64,000 bases of DNA from Saccharopolyspora shandongensis (GCF_900106995.1 NZ_FNOK01000021.1:1-64000); one strand, 5' to 3'. Positions 33,092 to 42,002 are shown, counted from the first letter of the stretch. Notes: generated by a model not told the origin, from the letters alone. Program-made: numbers and translations.

Positions 33092-34282
33092 ATGCGGATT
33101 TCGATGATCGGAACCCGCGGCGTGCCCGCGCGTTACGGCGGCTTCGAGACGTGCGTCGAGGAGGTGGGGAGACGACTCGCCCGGCGCGGACACGAGGTCA
33201 CGGTGTACTGCCGCAATCTCGGCGGGCGCGGCCACCGCCCCGAGCACCACCTCGGCATGCGCCTCGTGCATCTTCCCGCGCTGCGCCGCAAGACACTGGA
33301 AACGCTGAGCCACACGGCCCTTTCGGCGTTGCACGCAGTGGTGCGGCCGCCGGAGGTCGCGGTGGTGTTCAACGCCGCCAACGCGCCACTGCTGCCCCTG
33401 CTGAGGTTCCGCGGGATTCCCACGATCACCCACGTCGACGGCCTGGAGTGGAAGCGGGCCAAGTGGGGACCAGCGGGTTCGGCCTACTACCGTCGCGCCG
33501 AAGCGCTCGCCGTCCGGTGGTCCGACGCGCTGATCGCCGACGCCCGGGGAATCCAGGACTACTACCGCGACCGCTTCAACACCGAGACCGACTACATCCC
33601 TTACGGGGCACCGGTTCTCACCGAGGTCGGGACCGACGGCATCACCGAACTCGGGCTGAGCCCCCGCCGCTACCACCTGGTCGTGGCCAGGTTCGAGCCG
33701 GAGAACCACGTGCACGTGGCGGTCGAGGGCTACCTCCGCAGCAACGCCCGCCACCCGCTGGTCGTGGTGGGATCGGCGCCCTACGCCGACGAGTACACCG
33801 CGAGAATCGCGCGAGCGGTGAAGGGCGATCCCCGCGTGCGGCTGCTCGGCGCGGTGTGGGACCAGCGACTGCTGGACCAGCTCTACGGCAACGCCTTGAC
33901 CTACATCCACGGTCATTCCGTCGGCGGCACCAACCCCTCGCTGCTGCGCGCGATGGGCGCAGCAGCCCCGACTTCCGCCTTCGACGTGCGTTTCAACCGC
34001 GAAGTCCTCGGCTCGTTCGGCCGCTACTTCCGCGATCCTGGCGATCTCGCGGCGTTGTGCGACGCGGCGGAAGCCGACCCAGCGGGCACCTTGCTGCGCG
34101 GACAAGAGCAGGTGGCCTCGCTCGACCGCTACACGTGGGACGGGGTAGCGCAGAAGTACGAAGAACTGGCCGCCCGAGTCCTGCTCGTGGACAGGCGCAC
34201 ACCCACGCCGCGCGGGCTGCCCGGCGCGCGGGCTGCCGTCGCAGCGGCCGTGTCCATGCCGGAAACCAAGGAGGTCCGATGA
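33092..34282 (+). CDS. glycosyltransferase (DUF1972/rhamnosyltransferase-like, GT4)
   Basis: A 396-residue glycosyltransferase. It begins MRISMIGTRGVPARYGGFET, the hallmark of DUF1972 rhamnosyl/mannosyltransferases, and has VVARFEPENHVHVAVEGYLR and HSVGGTNPSLLRAMGAAAPT in the donor domain. It adds a sugar in the exopolysaccharide pathway. It diverges from the ligase-like gene; the 198 bases between them hold two unassigned promoters. Its stop overlaps the next start by ATGA. Confidence 0.87.
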   Translation: MRISMIGTRGVPARYGGFETCVEEVGRRLARRGHEVTVYCRNLGGRGHRPEHHLGMRLVHLPALRRKTLETLSHTALSALHAVVRPPEVAVVFNAANAPLLPLLRFRGIPTITHVDGLEWKRAKWGPAGSAYYRRAEALAVRWSDALIADARGIQDYYRDRFNTETDYIPYGAPVLTEVGTDGITELGLSPRRYHLVVARFEPENHVHVAVEGYLRSNARHPLVVVGSAPYADEYTARIARAVKGDPRVRLLGAVWDQRLLDQLYGNALTYIHGHSVGGTNPSLLRAMGAAAPTSAFDVRFNREVLGSFGRYFRDPGDLAALCDAAEADPAGTLLRGQEQVASLDRYTWDGVAQKYEELAARVLLVDRRTPTPRGLPGARAAVAAAVSMPETKEVR

Positions 34283-35937
34283 ATCGCGCGCGGAAGCTGT
34301 CGTGCGTCGCCGCAGTGGCCGTCGCCGCGTTGTCGGCGGCAGTGGTGCCGGGGCCGGCAGCGATCGCCGCGGAGTTGCCGCAGCCGGTCACCGCCGGGGC
34401 GCTGCCGACACCGCAGACCGACGGTGTGGTCTTCGCGGTAGCCATCGCGGGCAACACCGCCATCGCCGGTGGGAGGTTCAGCAAGGCGCGCCCGGCCGGC
34501 GTGGCGCCGGGGGGACCAGGCGAGGTCACCCGCAACAACCTGCTGGCCTTCGACGTGACCACCGGCGAACTCCTGCCGTGGGCACCGGTGGTCAGCGGCA
34601 CCGCGTTCGCCGGCGCGGACCCGGGGCCGTTCTGCAAGCCCGCCGACGCAGGGCGTTGGATCTGCGACACCGTGTTCCGGATCGAGGTCTCCCCGGACGG
34701 CAAGAAGGTCTACGTCGGCGGCGACTTCGACAAGGTCGACGGCCAGTGGCGCTCGCGCGTGGCGGCCTTCGACGCCGCGACCGGCGCGCTGGACCCGAAC
34801 TTCAAGCCCCGCGTGGCCGGCCGGGTCCGCGGCCTGTCGATCACCGCCGACACCGTCTACCTCGGCGGCGGCTTCAACGCCGTCGACGGCGTGCCGCGCA
34901 CCCGGCTCGCCGCGGTGTCCACCGGCAGTGGCGCGCTGCTGCCCTGGGCTCCTACCGCGGACCGGGAGGTCTTCGCGGTCCTGGCCGCCCCGGCCCAGGG
35001 GCGCACGGTGATCGGGGGAGCCTTCGACAACGTCAACGGCACCTACCGGCACGGACTCACCGCGGTCGACGCGGCCAGCGGCGCCCTCGCGCCGTGGGAA
35101 TGGGTCACGCCCTCGCTCGATGACACGATCACGGACCTGGCCACCGACGGCACGGGGACGGTCTACCTCGGCTCCTACAACTGGCGCGGTGGCAATCCCC
35201 GGCTCGAGGGCAGAGGCGCCATCGACATCGCCACCGGCAAGCCGCGCTGGTTGGACGGCTGCTACGGCGACACCCAAAGCGTCGCGGTAGCAGGGGGCGT
35301 GCTCTACAGCGCCTCGCACACCCACAACTGCGCGGCCATCAACGCCGTCCCCGAGAACGGGCCGATCGACTACCACCGGCTGCTCGCCGAAACGACGACC
35401 GCCACCGCAACGGCCCAGCGCAACGTCAACCACGTGCGCTTCGGCGATCCGATTCCGGAGTTGCTGCCGTGGCTGCCGAACACCAACGGCGGCCCCGCCA
35501 GCAGCCCGTGGTTGAACGGACCGTGGGCGGTGGACGCCGACGGTCGCTACGTGGTGGTCGGCGGTGAGTTCACGATGGTCAACGGCAGCGCACAGCAGTC
35601 GCTGACCCGGTTCGCCGCCCGGGGCGTGCCCGGCGCCGTCAACAACGGGCCGCAGGTGCCCTTCCCGGCCCCGGAGCTCAACCGGCACCTGTTCGCCGGA
35701 ATCTCCATCAGGTGGACGGGAACTTGGGACGCGCAGAACCGGGAGATCCGCTACGAGGTGATGCGCGCCGGCACCGCGAACCCGATCTACACCACCACCA
35801 GCAGCGCTTGGCCGTGGTCGGTGACGACGATGAGCTTCACCGACGACCAAGCGCCCCAGGGCAGGGTCGAATACTGGATCAGGGCGGTCGACGCCGACGG
35901 CGCGGTGCTGAGCACCCCGCACAGCAGCATCGGCTGA
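34279..35937 (+). CDS. secreted beta-propeller-like protein (delta-60/DUF5122-type repeats)
   Basis: A 552-residue exported protein with a signal peptide at residues 1-31 ending AIAAE. A series of repeats follows with the pattern vxGxFxxxxG...R..LAAxD..TGaLxPW, for example VYVGGDFDKVDGQWRSRVAA, VYLGGGFNAVDGVPRTRLAA and VVVGGEFTMVNGSAQQSLTR. The C-terminal 110 residues form a fibronectin-III-like domain (RYEVMRAGTANPIYTTTSS to VEYWIRAVDADG). No enzymatic residues are recognised. AAGGAGG and the ATGA overlap tie it to the glycosyltransferase, so a role in binding or anchoring the polysaccharide is likely. Confidence 0.8.
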   Translation: MNRARKLSCVAAVAVAALSAAVVPGPAAIAAELPQPVTAGALPTPQTDGVVFAVAIAGNTAIAGGRFSKARPAGVAPGGPGEVTRNNLLAFDVTTGELLPWAPVVSGTAFAGADPGPFCKPADAGRWICDTVFRIEVSPDGKKVYVGGDFDKVDGQWRSRVAAFDAATGALDPNFKPRVAGRVRGLSITADTVYLGGGFNAVDGVPRTRLAAVSTGSGALLPWAPTADREVFAVLAAPAQGRTVIGGAFDNVNGTYRHGLTAVDAASGALAPWEWVTPSLDDTITDLATDGTGTVYLGSYNWRGGNPRLEGRGAIDIATGKPRWLDGCYGDTQSVAVAGGVLYSASHTHNCAAINAVPENGPIDYHRLLAETTTATATAQRNVNHVRFGDPIPELLPWLPNTNGGPASSPWLNGPWAVDADGRYVVVGGEFTMVNGSAQQSLTRFAARGVPGAVNNGPQVPFPAPELNRHLFAGISIRWTGTWDAQNREIRYEVMRAGTANPIYTTTSSAWPWSVTTMSFTDDQAPQGRVEYWIRAVDADGAVLSTPHSSIG

Positions 35938-35947
35938 TCCGAGAAGA

Positions 35948-35977
35948 CGCGGGGACGTCGGAGCAGGCGTCCCCGCG
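35948..35977. terminator. bidirectional terminator hairpin
   Basis: CGCGGGGACG (35948-35957) pairs perfectly with CGTCCCCGCG (35968-35977) around a 10-base loop. It occupies the 41-base gap between two convergent genes, so it can serve both. No long U-run follows on either side. Confidence 0.65.
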
Positions 35978-35978
35978 C

Positions 35979-37733
35979 TCACCCGCGGGGGCCGGTGAGC
36001 ACGCCGATGTCGGGGTGGTCCAGCGGTGGGATGCCGAGGATCTGGGCGACATCCGGCGGCAGGGCCTGACCGGCGCGGACACCTGGCGTGGAGGGGCGAA
36101 GCGAGTAATCGCCCCGGTCCGGATCGCGGAACGGGGCTGGCGGCGGTGCTACCGCCAGGCTGTGCAGGTCGAGTCCCGTCCGTTCCCGCAACCGCGGCAG
36201 CGAGTGGATCGTGACTACCTCACCCGAACCGAGCGACCAAGTGCCCAGTGGGGCCGCGCCCGCTGCCCGCAGGAAGGCGTTGCCGTCGCTGGTGGAGATG
36301 AACGGTGACGCTGGTTTCGGGTGCGGTTTGTAGTCGGCGGACTCGATGAACGGCTCGGTGTCGTGCTGCCTGATCAGGAGGTTGTTCACCAGCTCGGTGT
36401 TGGACGTGATCCAGGCCAGGCCCAGTTCCGCGCTGTAGGGGTCCGAACTCGCAGACCGCTTGTCGTTGTACAGCCCGATCTCGATCCGGTTGTCGACGAG
36501 CGTGTTGTGCACGAGCCGGACGTGGTCGGAACTGGAGACCTTGATGCCGCGCCCGCCGTTGGAAACCACGACGTTCGACGCGATCAGCGCTCTCGCTGAA
36601 ACCTCGTAGTACAGGCCGTTCACGGCATTGCCCCGCGCGATGTTGCGGACCACTACGGCATCGGTGCACCCCAGGTCGCACCACCACCCGGTGCCGATGT
36701 TGTCCGCGAACGTGTTATCGGACACCCACGCCCGCTTCGTGCGCGTCACCTTCGCACCCGCCGCTCCGATGGCCTCGCCGGTCAAGGCGAAGCGCTCGTT
36801 GTTGTTGCGGGCGAAGGTGTTCGAGACCAGTCGGAGCCCGTCGGCCCGGTTGGCCATCAAGCCGACCAGACCGTTGTCGTGGAACTGGTTGCCGATCACG
36901 TTCGCACCGGGTTGGAAGACCGCGGCGCCGCTGGAGGCGGAGGCGGCGAAGGTGTTGTTCTCCAGCACCACCGACGGCGCGTTCACCACGACCATCGCGC
37001 CGCGCTGACCGTACTTCTGGTTCGAGCCGTAGTGCGCGATCCCGATTCCGCGAATCGAACTGCCCGCGGCCGCCGCGCCGTCGAACTGCAGCAGCCAGTC
37101 GAACTCGGTCGCCTCGACGAACCGACCGGCCGGGTCCTCGCCGATCACCAGCTCCTCGCGCGCGACGTCGACGTAGAACGTGCCGTCGGTGACCGAGCTC
37201 CGCTCGCCCACCTGCCGCAGTGGCCTGCCGTCGACGAAAACCATGTCCGGAAGCCCGGCCAGCGGATGCGCCGGGTCGATGATCTCGGGCAGGAAGCAGC
37301 TCCGGCACAGCGGCGCGTTCCAGCCCGCGTGCCGCCACACATCGCCGTCGCGGGACCACTGCGCGACCACCTGGCTGCCCTTGAGCCAGACGCGCTCGCG
37401 TGGATACGGCTGGATGGACAACTTCTTGCCGATGATGCCGACCGTCTCCCGGTAAGTCCCTTCTCGCAGGACGATCGTGGCGCCGGGCTGTGCGCGGCGC
37501 ACTGCCTCGCCGAGACTGCGCAGCGGTCGCGCCTGGTCGCCCTGCGCGGAGTCCTTCCCGTTGGTGGCGACGAAGAGCGCGCCGGCGGGCACCGGGTAGT
37601 CCGTCGTGGTGATCGTCGCATCGACGGGATGCGCTGCGGTTGTGTCGTTGCCGGTCGCGGTGCAGGACGCCAGCAGCGCGGTCACGACGGCGATTGCGGG
37701 CACGAGCCGGTCGCGGCGACGCGGGCGGTTCAT
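35979..37733 (-). CDS. lipoprotein with right-handed parallel beta-helix repeats
   Basis: 584 residues. The signal peptide has a lipobox LLASC with Cys 24, so the protein should be membrane-anchored outside the cell. The body starts FVATNGKDSAQGDQARPLRS and GATIVLREGTYRETVGIIGK, typical of parallel beta-helix (pectate-lyase-like) proteins. Many coils follow, such as NNTFAASASSG, NQFHDNGLVGLMANRADGLR and NVVVSNGGRGIKVSSSDHVR. Such folds cut, epimerise or bind polysaccharides. The ATG at 37733 overlaps the stop of the upstream cytidylyltransferase by 4 bases. Confidence 0.82.
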   Translation of the reverse strand: MNRPRRRDRLVPAIAVVTALLASCTATGNDTTAAHPVDATITTTDYPVPAGALFVATNGKDSAQGDQARPLRSLGEAVRRAQPGATIVLREGTYRETVGIIGKKLSIQPYPRERVWLKGSQVVAQWSRDGDVWRHAGWNAPLCRSCFLPEIIDPAHPLAGLPDMVFVDGRPLRQVGERSSVTDGTFYVDVAREELVIGEDPAGRFVEATEFDWLLQFDGAAAAGSSIRGIGIAHYGSNQKYGQRGAMVVVNAPSVVLENNTFAASASSGAAVFQPGANVIGNQFHDNGLVGLMANRADGLRLVSNTFARNNNERFALTGEAIGAAGAKVTRTKRAWVSDNTFADNIGTGWWCDLGCTDAVVVRNIARGNAVNGLYYEVSARALIASNVVVSNGGRGIKVSSSDHVRLVHNTLVDNRIEIGLYNDKRSASSDPYSAELGLAWITSNTELVNNLLIRQHDTEPFIESADYKPHPKPASPFISTSDGNAFLRAAGAAPLGTWSLGSGEVVTIHSLPRLRERTGLDLHSLAVAPPPAPFRDPDRGDYSLRPSTPGVRAGQALPPDVAQILGIPPLDHPDIGVLTGPRG

Positions 37734-38182
37734 GTCGGTCCGGGCTCCAGTTCGCCGAGCACGCTGGGGGAGGGCAGCGAGATTCGTCGCCGCAGCAAGG
37801 TGCTGGACGTGTGGGTGGTGTAGCTGAAGTAGCGGATCCGCGCCCCGACGGCGGACAGCTTGCGCTCCAACGCGTCGGCGCGTGCCGTTCCGCGCCAATC
37901 GCTGCCCTTGAACAGCACGTCGAACCGGAGGCGTTCCCACATGCGGAACTTGTCCTCGTACTGGTCGGTGATGGCCTCGGCGACGCACCGGATGTTGCGC
38001 ACGATCTCCAACCGCTCTTCGAAGGGGATGACCGGCTTGCGGCCCTTCACCTTCAGCAGGACGTCATCGGTCACCACACCCGCCACCAGGTGGTCGCATT
38101 CCTCGCTGGCCCGCTGCAGGATGTTGAGGTGTCCGATGTGGAACATGTCGAAGGCGCCGGGCGCGTACCCGATGGTGGGCAT
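37730..38182 (-). CDS. cytidylyltransferase (glycerol-3-phosphate cytidylyltransferase-like)
   Basis: A 150-residue nucleotidyltransferase. GAFDMFHIGHLNIL at residues 9-22 carries the HxGH motif. VTDDVLLKVKGRKPVIPFEE and DVLFKGSDWRGTARAD follow, and a C-terminal THTSSTLLRR stands where the ISTT motif lies in GCT/TagD enzymes. It would make a CDP-alcohol from CTP and an alcohol phosphate. The next upstream gene encodes a CDP-alcohol phosphotransferase, which would use that product. The start could be the ATG at 38182 or a GTG at 38188. Confidence 0.82.
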   Translation of the reverse strand: MPTIGYAPGAFDMFHIGHLNILQRASEECDHLVAGVVTDDVLLKVKGRKPVIPFEERLEIVRNIRCVAEAITDQYEDKFRMWERLRFDVLFKGSDWRGTARADALERKLSAVGARIRYFSYTTHTSSTLLRRRISLPSPSVLGELEPGPT

Positions 38183-38187
38183 CGTCA

Positions 38188-38952
38188 CTACACCTGTTCC
38201 GCAGCCGTGCGGTCGAGGCGCGCCATGTCGCCGAACCACTTCGGCAGCGCCGCGGCGAGGAAGGCGGTGTTGAGCAGGAAGAGCGCGCCGTAGACCGCGG
38301 AGAACGCCATCGGGGATCCCAGCAGCAGAAAAGCCAGGCACAACACCCCGTAGTCGGTCGGCAGGACCAGCAACGACCGCAGGACCGGAGGTCGTCCGCC
38401 GGCGGGGGCCGGTGCGCCGGAACCGGAGTGCCGGCCGCGGCGCAGCTGGTCGTTGAGGATCATCGCGAAGAACATGACGGTCTCGACGGCGGCATAACCG
38501 AGCGGGACCAGCAGGAAACCGCTTGGGAGGTCGAAGAACCGGAACGCGCAGACGAGCACGGCCAGGTGCAGGGTGGCGATCTTCGCACTGTCGATCACGT
38601 GGTCCAGCCACTCGCCCGCGATGCTGCTGGTGCCCCGCAACCGGGCGAGCTGCCCATCGGCCGAGTCCAGCGCGTACCCGACGACCAGCGCCAGGCCCAC
38701 CGCGATGCCCAGCGGCCACGACGGTGCGGCGGTGGCAACGGCGGTGATGCCGGCGAAGGTGAACAGCGCGCTGACGGCGGTTACCTGGTTCGGGGTCGCC
38801 TTGAGCAGGAAGGCGGCCGCTGCGAGATAACCACCCGCCTTGCGGTTGACGAACCGCGAGTAGGCCGGTGCTCCCTTGGCCGACTTCTGCGCGGACGGCA
38901 ATCGGCGCAACGCCGCCGCGAAGCCGGATTTCGGCATGTCGGTGGTGGTCAT
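38188..38952 (-). CDS. CDP-alcohol phosphatidyltransferase family membrane protein
   Basis: A 254-residue polytopic protein with the family signature D-x2-D-G-x2-A-R-x8-G-x3-D-x3-D at residues 96-121 (DSADGQLARL to DHVID), all residues present. Six hydrophobic segments are expected. It transfers a phospho-alcohol from a CDP-alcohol to an acceptor. Within an exopolysaccharide locus and beside a soluble CDP-alcohol-making enzyme, the acceptor could be a glycan intermediate rather than a phospholipid (inference). AAAGG lies 5 bases before the ATG at 38952. Confidence 0.85.
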   Translation of the reverse strand: MTTTDMPKSGFAAALRRLPSAQKSAKGAPAYSRFVNRKAGGYLAAAAFLLKATPNQVTAVSALFTFAGITAVATAAPSWPLGIAVGLALVVGYALDSADGQLARLRGTSSIAGEWLDHVIDSAKIATLHLAVLVCAFRFFDLPSGFLLVPLGYAAVETVMFFAMILNDQLRRGRHSGSGAPAPAGGRPPVLRSLLVLPTDYGVLCLAFLLLGSPMAFSAVYGALFLLNTAFLAAALPKWFGDMARLDRTAAEQV

Positions 38953-39028
38953 CGAAGCCTTTCGCTCCTGCACAACACGTGCGGAAATCACTGGTTGGGC
39001 CAACGGCGGTGCCGCCGAGCGGTGGAAC

Positions 39029-39058
39029 TTGACAGGCGATCACCATCGTCTGAATACT
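39029..39058 (+). promoter_or_regulatory. candidate sigma-70-type promoter for the chain-length/flippase unit
   Basis: TTGACA at 39029-39034 matches the -35 consensus fully. AATACT at 39053-39058, 18 bases on, matches the -10 box at four of six positions, in an unusually AT-rich patch. It reads toward the gene at 39265 and lies in the 312-base gap between divergent genes. Confidence 0.4.
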
Positions 39059-39096
39059 GAAAAATATCGGTAGTTCTCCTCTGTGGTGGCCCGACC

Positions 39097-39138
39097 GGTC
39101 GATTTGCCTCATCGGGCGGTCGATTTGCCTCATCGGGC
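39097..39138. repeat. perfect tandem repeat, 2 x 21 bp
   Basis: The 21-base unit beginning GGTCGATTTGCC and ending TCATCGGGC occurs at 39097-39117 and again at 39118-39138 without any change. It sits between the candidate promoter and the start of the Wzz/kinase-like gene, in the untranslated leader. The spacing of two helical turns would suit a regulator binding one face; a simple duplication is the alternative. Confidence 0.8.
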
Positions 39139-39264
39139 GAATTTCCCAGCGGTTTCCGCGCACTTCGCCCACGCGGTATTCGCCGCAGGGGCCCGGTGCG
39201 TTACCGGTGGGCCGGCCTGCCCAGAGGAATCCCCCATTTGGCACACAGAGCGGAATGACGGTCG

Positions 39265-40767
39265 ATGGACGACGCCCACCCGGCACCGACGATCTTCGGT
39301 GCGCTGTGGCGGTATCGCTGGATCTCGTTGGGAATTGTGGCAGCAGCGGTGCTGATGAGCCTGTTGGTCCCGCTGGTGGCGGGCGACGGCCGCAGCGCCC
39401 ACGCGCGCATCGTGCTCAAGGCACCCGATCAGTCCGGCGTGCTCGGGATCGAGATGGCCAGCGAGTCGAGCTTCCTCCGATACGTGAAGCAGCGGGCCTT
39501 GTTCGTCACCTCCGACGAAGTGCTCGACGACGCGCGTGCCCGGCTCGGCGGCGACGAGACCGTGCTGCAGCTGCGCGCCGCCATCACCGCGGACGCCTCC
39601 TCGAGCGGTGAGTCCATCGAGATCAACGTCGACGGGACGGGCTTCGAGCGTTCCGTGCTGATCGCCAACGCCGTCATCGCCGCCTACCAGGACCGGTCCA
39701 GGGCAGAGGTGGTCGCCACCACGGACAAGGCGTTGGAGACACTGAACGCGCAACGCGCGGCGATCGTGGCCGATGCGGGCGCGGTCTCGCCAGGCAGCCC
39801 CATCGGCTCGGCCGCCGGCTCGACGCTCAGCGATCTGGACAAGCAGATCACCCGGATCCGGGTGGTGGCGGCCCAGTTCGCCGACGGGGTGTCGTTCGTG
39901 GATGTCGCGTCGCCGGACGGCACGAGCCCTTGGCGCGGGGTCCTGCGCGATTTCGCCATCGGCACGGCCGTCGGCCTGATGCTCGCGGCCGCGCTGGCCT
40001 GGTTCCGCGCCGATCGAGATCACCGGGTGCGCGATGCCGACGACCTCACCCGCGTCGTCGACGAACCGGTGCTCGGCGAGATCGAGACGCTGCCCGCACA
40101 AGCCGTCCTGGCGCTGCGCAGGCCGGGCGTCCCGCCGTTGCGTTCCTACCAGCTGGTGGCCTCCGGTCTGCGGTCGACGGTGGGCAGGGGAGTCGTACTC
40201 GTCACGGGCCCGTCCGGCGGCGAGGGAGCGACGACGACCACGCTGCAGATCGCCGGCGCCGCCGCCCGGGACGGCCTGCAGGTGCTGGTGGTCGACGCCG
40301 CGTTCCGCTCCCGCGACTTGTCGCAGATCCTGGGGCTGGCCGACTGGCCGGGGCTGACCTCGATCGCCACCGGGACCGCGTCGCTGGCCCAGTCGGCGCA
40401 CCCGGTGCACCTGGGCAACGGGGTCGGGTTCAGCGTGGTGCCCGCGGGGCACGGACAGCCCTACTCCCGGGAGCAGCTGCGTTCCGGACTGCTGCAGCAG
40501 GTGATCGCGGAGATGCGGTCGCGCTACGACCTGGTGCTGGTGGACCTGCCCCCGCTGATCTCCCAGCCGGAGACCACGTCGCTGATCAGCGCGTCGGACG
40601 GGGTGGTGGTGACGGTGCGGCGAGACGGCGATCTCGGTTCGCTGCGCAGGTTGCGCGAGCAGCTGCAGCTGTTCGGCGGAACGATCACCGGGTACGTGCT
40701 GACGTTCGCCGGGACGGCCCCGGCCGGGCGCGCTGCGGAATCTGCGGCCCCGCAACCATCCCGATGA
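39265..40767 (+). CDS. Wzz/BY-kinase-like polysaccharide co-polymerase with degenerate Walker A
   Basis: A 500-residue protein. The N-terminal Wzz domain is flanked by membrane helices at about residues 20-40 and 230-247. The cytoplasmic domain resembles bacterial tyrosine kinases/MinD-like ATPases. In TGPSGGEGATTTT (residues 314-326) the Walker A lysine is replaced by Ala 322. The A' motif is VLVVDAAF and Walker B is LVLVDLPPL. No tyrosine-rich tail is present. It probably controls chain length of the exported polymer. ATP binding and kinase activity are doubtful without the lysine. It overlaps the flippase gene by ATGA. Confidence 0.82.
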   Translation: MDDAHPAPTIFGALWRYRWISLGIVAAAVLMSLLVPLVAGDGRSAHARIVLKAPDQSGVLGIEMASESSFLRYVKQRALFVTSDEVLDDARARLGGDETVLQLRAAITADASSSGESIEINVDGTGFERSVLIANAVIAAYQDRSRAEVVATTDKALETLNAQRAAIVADAGAVSPGSPIGSAAGSTLSDLDKQITRIRVVAAQFADGVSFVDVASPDGTSPWRGVLRDFAIGTAVGLMLAAALAWFRADRDHRVRDADDLTRVVDEPVLGEIETLPAQAVLALRRPGVPPLRSYQLVASGLRSTVGRGVVLVTGPSGGEGATTTTLQIAGAAARDGLQVLVVDAAFRSRDLSQILGLADWPGLTSIATGTASLAQSAHPVHLGNGVGFSVVPAGHGQPYSREQLRSGLLQQVIAEMRSRYDLVLVDLPPLISQPETTSLISASDGVVVTVRRDGDLGSLRRLREQLQLFGGTITGYVLTFAGTAPAGRAAESAAPQPSR

Positions 40768-42002
40768 CCGCGACCGGCGCGCGTGCGCCGAAACGGGGCC
40801 TCGTCGCGAAGGCGGCCGCCCCGGTTTTGTCGCAGGGCATCACCGCGGGCACGAGCCTGGTGCTGCAGGTGCTGGCCGCCCGCACGCTGGGGCTCGCCGA
40901 GTTCGGATCCTTCGTGCTGCTGCAGGCGTTGCTGGTGACGGCGATCGCGTTGTACACGGGCTGGGTGGGTGACTCGCTAGCGGTCCTCGACCGCCACGAA
41001 CCCCGCACCCGGGCCAGCATCGTCACCAGCGCCCTCGCGGGCTGGATGCTGTGCTTCGCCGCGGCAATCGGCACGGCGCTGCTGCTGCGCGACGGCGAAC
41101 CAGCTACCGCGCTGGCCTTCGGGATGATGGTAGTGCTGCGACTGGCCGCGGAAACGGTGCGGCGGTTGCTCATGGCCAGATTGCAGTTCTGGCGCCTCGT
41201 GGGCAACGACATCGTGCACGTCACCGGGACGGTGCTCGCGATCGCACCAGCAGCGGTGGCCGGGGTCTCGCTGCCGGCGCTGTTCCTGTCGATGGCCGTC
41301 GGAGCGGCCGCAGCGGTGTGCGTGGGCGTTGTGCAGCTGCCCGCAGCGGAATTGCGGCGGCTGCGGGCCGGAACCGCCGGTCTGCCCGCGGTGATGTCGT
41401 TCGCCGCCTGGAGGTCCTTGCAGGCCGCGTTGCGTCCGGCCGCACTCCTCGGTTCACGCGCCCTGGTCGCGCTGCTGGTGTCCACGGCCGCGGTGGGAAT
41501 GCTCGAAGCCGGTCGCCTCGTCGTCGCACCGCTGCAGGTCGTGATCAACGGCGCGGGCAGTTTCCTGCTGTCGAACTTCGTCGCCAAGACGAGGCAGGAC
41601 GCCGTCGCCGCGCAGCGGCTCGTCCACCGCGCGACGTGGCTGCTGATCACCGGCACCGGAGTCGGCGGCGTCGCGCTGACGTTGCTCGCCAACCCCCTGG
41701 GCACCTTGCTGACCGGTCAAGCCGTGGACCCCCTGCTGGTGCTCGGGTGGGTCGCGTACTTGATGGTCTGGGCAGCGGGACTGCCCCACGTCACCGAGGT
41801 GGTCGCCCGGCGCATGTCGCGCCACATCTTCTTTGTCCGGCTTGCGGATTCGGCGCTGGGCATCGTGCTGGTCGCGGTCGTAACAGTCCTGTCGGGCTCG
41901 GTGATCGCCGTCCCGTGGCTCATGGCATGCGGAGGAATCTACTCGGCATGGCACGTGCGACGCCTGGCGATCCGCTCACGACGCGAAGCACGAACCGCCT
42001 GA
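40764..42002 (+). CDS. Wzx-like polysaccharide flippase (MOP superfamily)
   Basis: A 412-residue membrane protein with about 12 hydrophobic segments. The N-terminal SQGITAGTSLVLQVLAARTL and LGLAEFGSFVLLQAL are typical of MATE/Wzx oligosaccharide flippases. It would move lipid-linked repeat units across the membrane. The ATG overlaps the co-polymerase stop (ATGA). Together with the priming transferase, two glycosyltransferases and the Wzy-like protein it completes a Wzx/Wzy-dependent route. Confidence 0.83.
   Translation: MTATGARAPKRGLVAKAAAPVLSQGITAGTSLVLQVLAARTLGLAEFGSFVLLQALLVTAIALYTGWVGDSLAVLDRHEPRTRASIVTSALAGWMLCFAAAIGTALLLRDGEPATALAFGMMVVLRLAAETVRRLLMARLQFWRLVGNDIVHVTGTVLAIAPAAVAGVSLPALFLSMAVGAAAAVCVGVVQLPAAELRRLRAGTAGLPAVMSFAAWRSLQAALRPAALLGSRALVALLVSTAAVGMLEAGRLVVAPLQVVINGAGSFLLSNFVAKTRQDAVAAQRLVHRATWLLITGTGVGGVALTLLANPLGTLLTGQAVDPLLVLGWVAYLMVWAAGLPHVTEVVARRMSRHIFFVRLADSALGIVLVAVVTVLSGSVIAVPWLMACGGIYSAWHVRRLAIRSRREARTA

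Noticed and set aside
32894-34105. Upstream extension of the ligase-like frame to 845 residues
   Set aside because: It is antisense to the glycosyltransferase at 33092; the GTG at 32893 with a ribosome site starts the real protein.
33049-34278. Upstream extension of the beta-propeller frame to 962 residues
   Set aside because: It is a second frame of the glycosyltransferase gene; the signal peptide begins at 34279.
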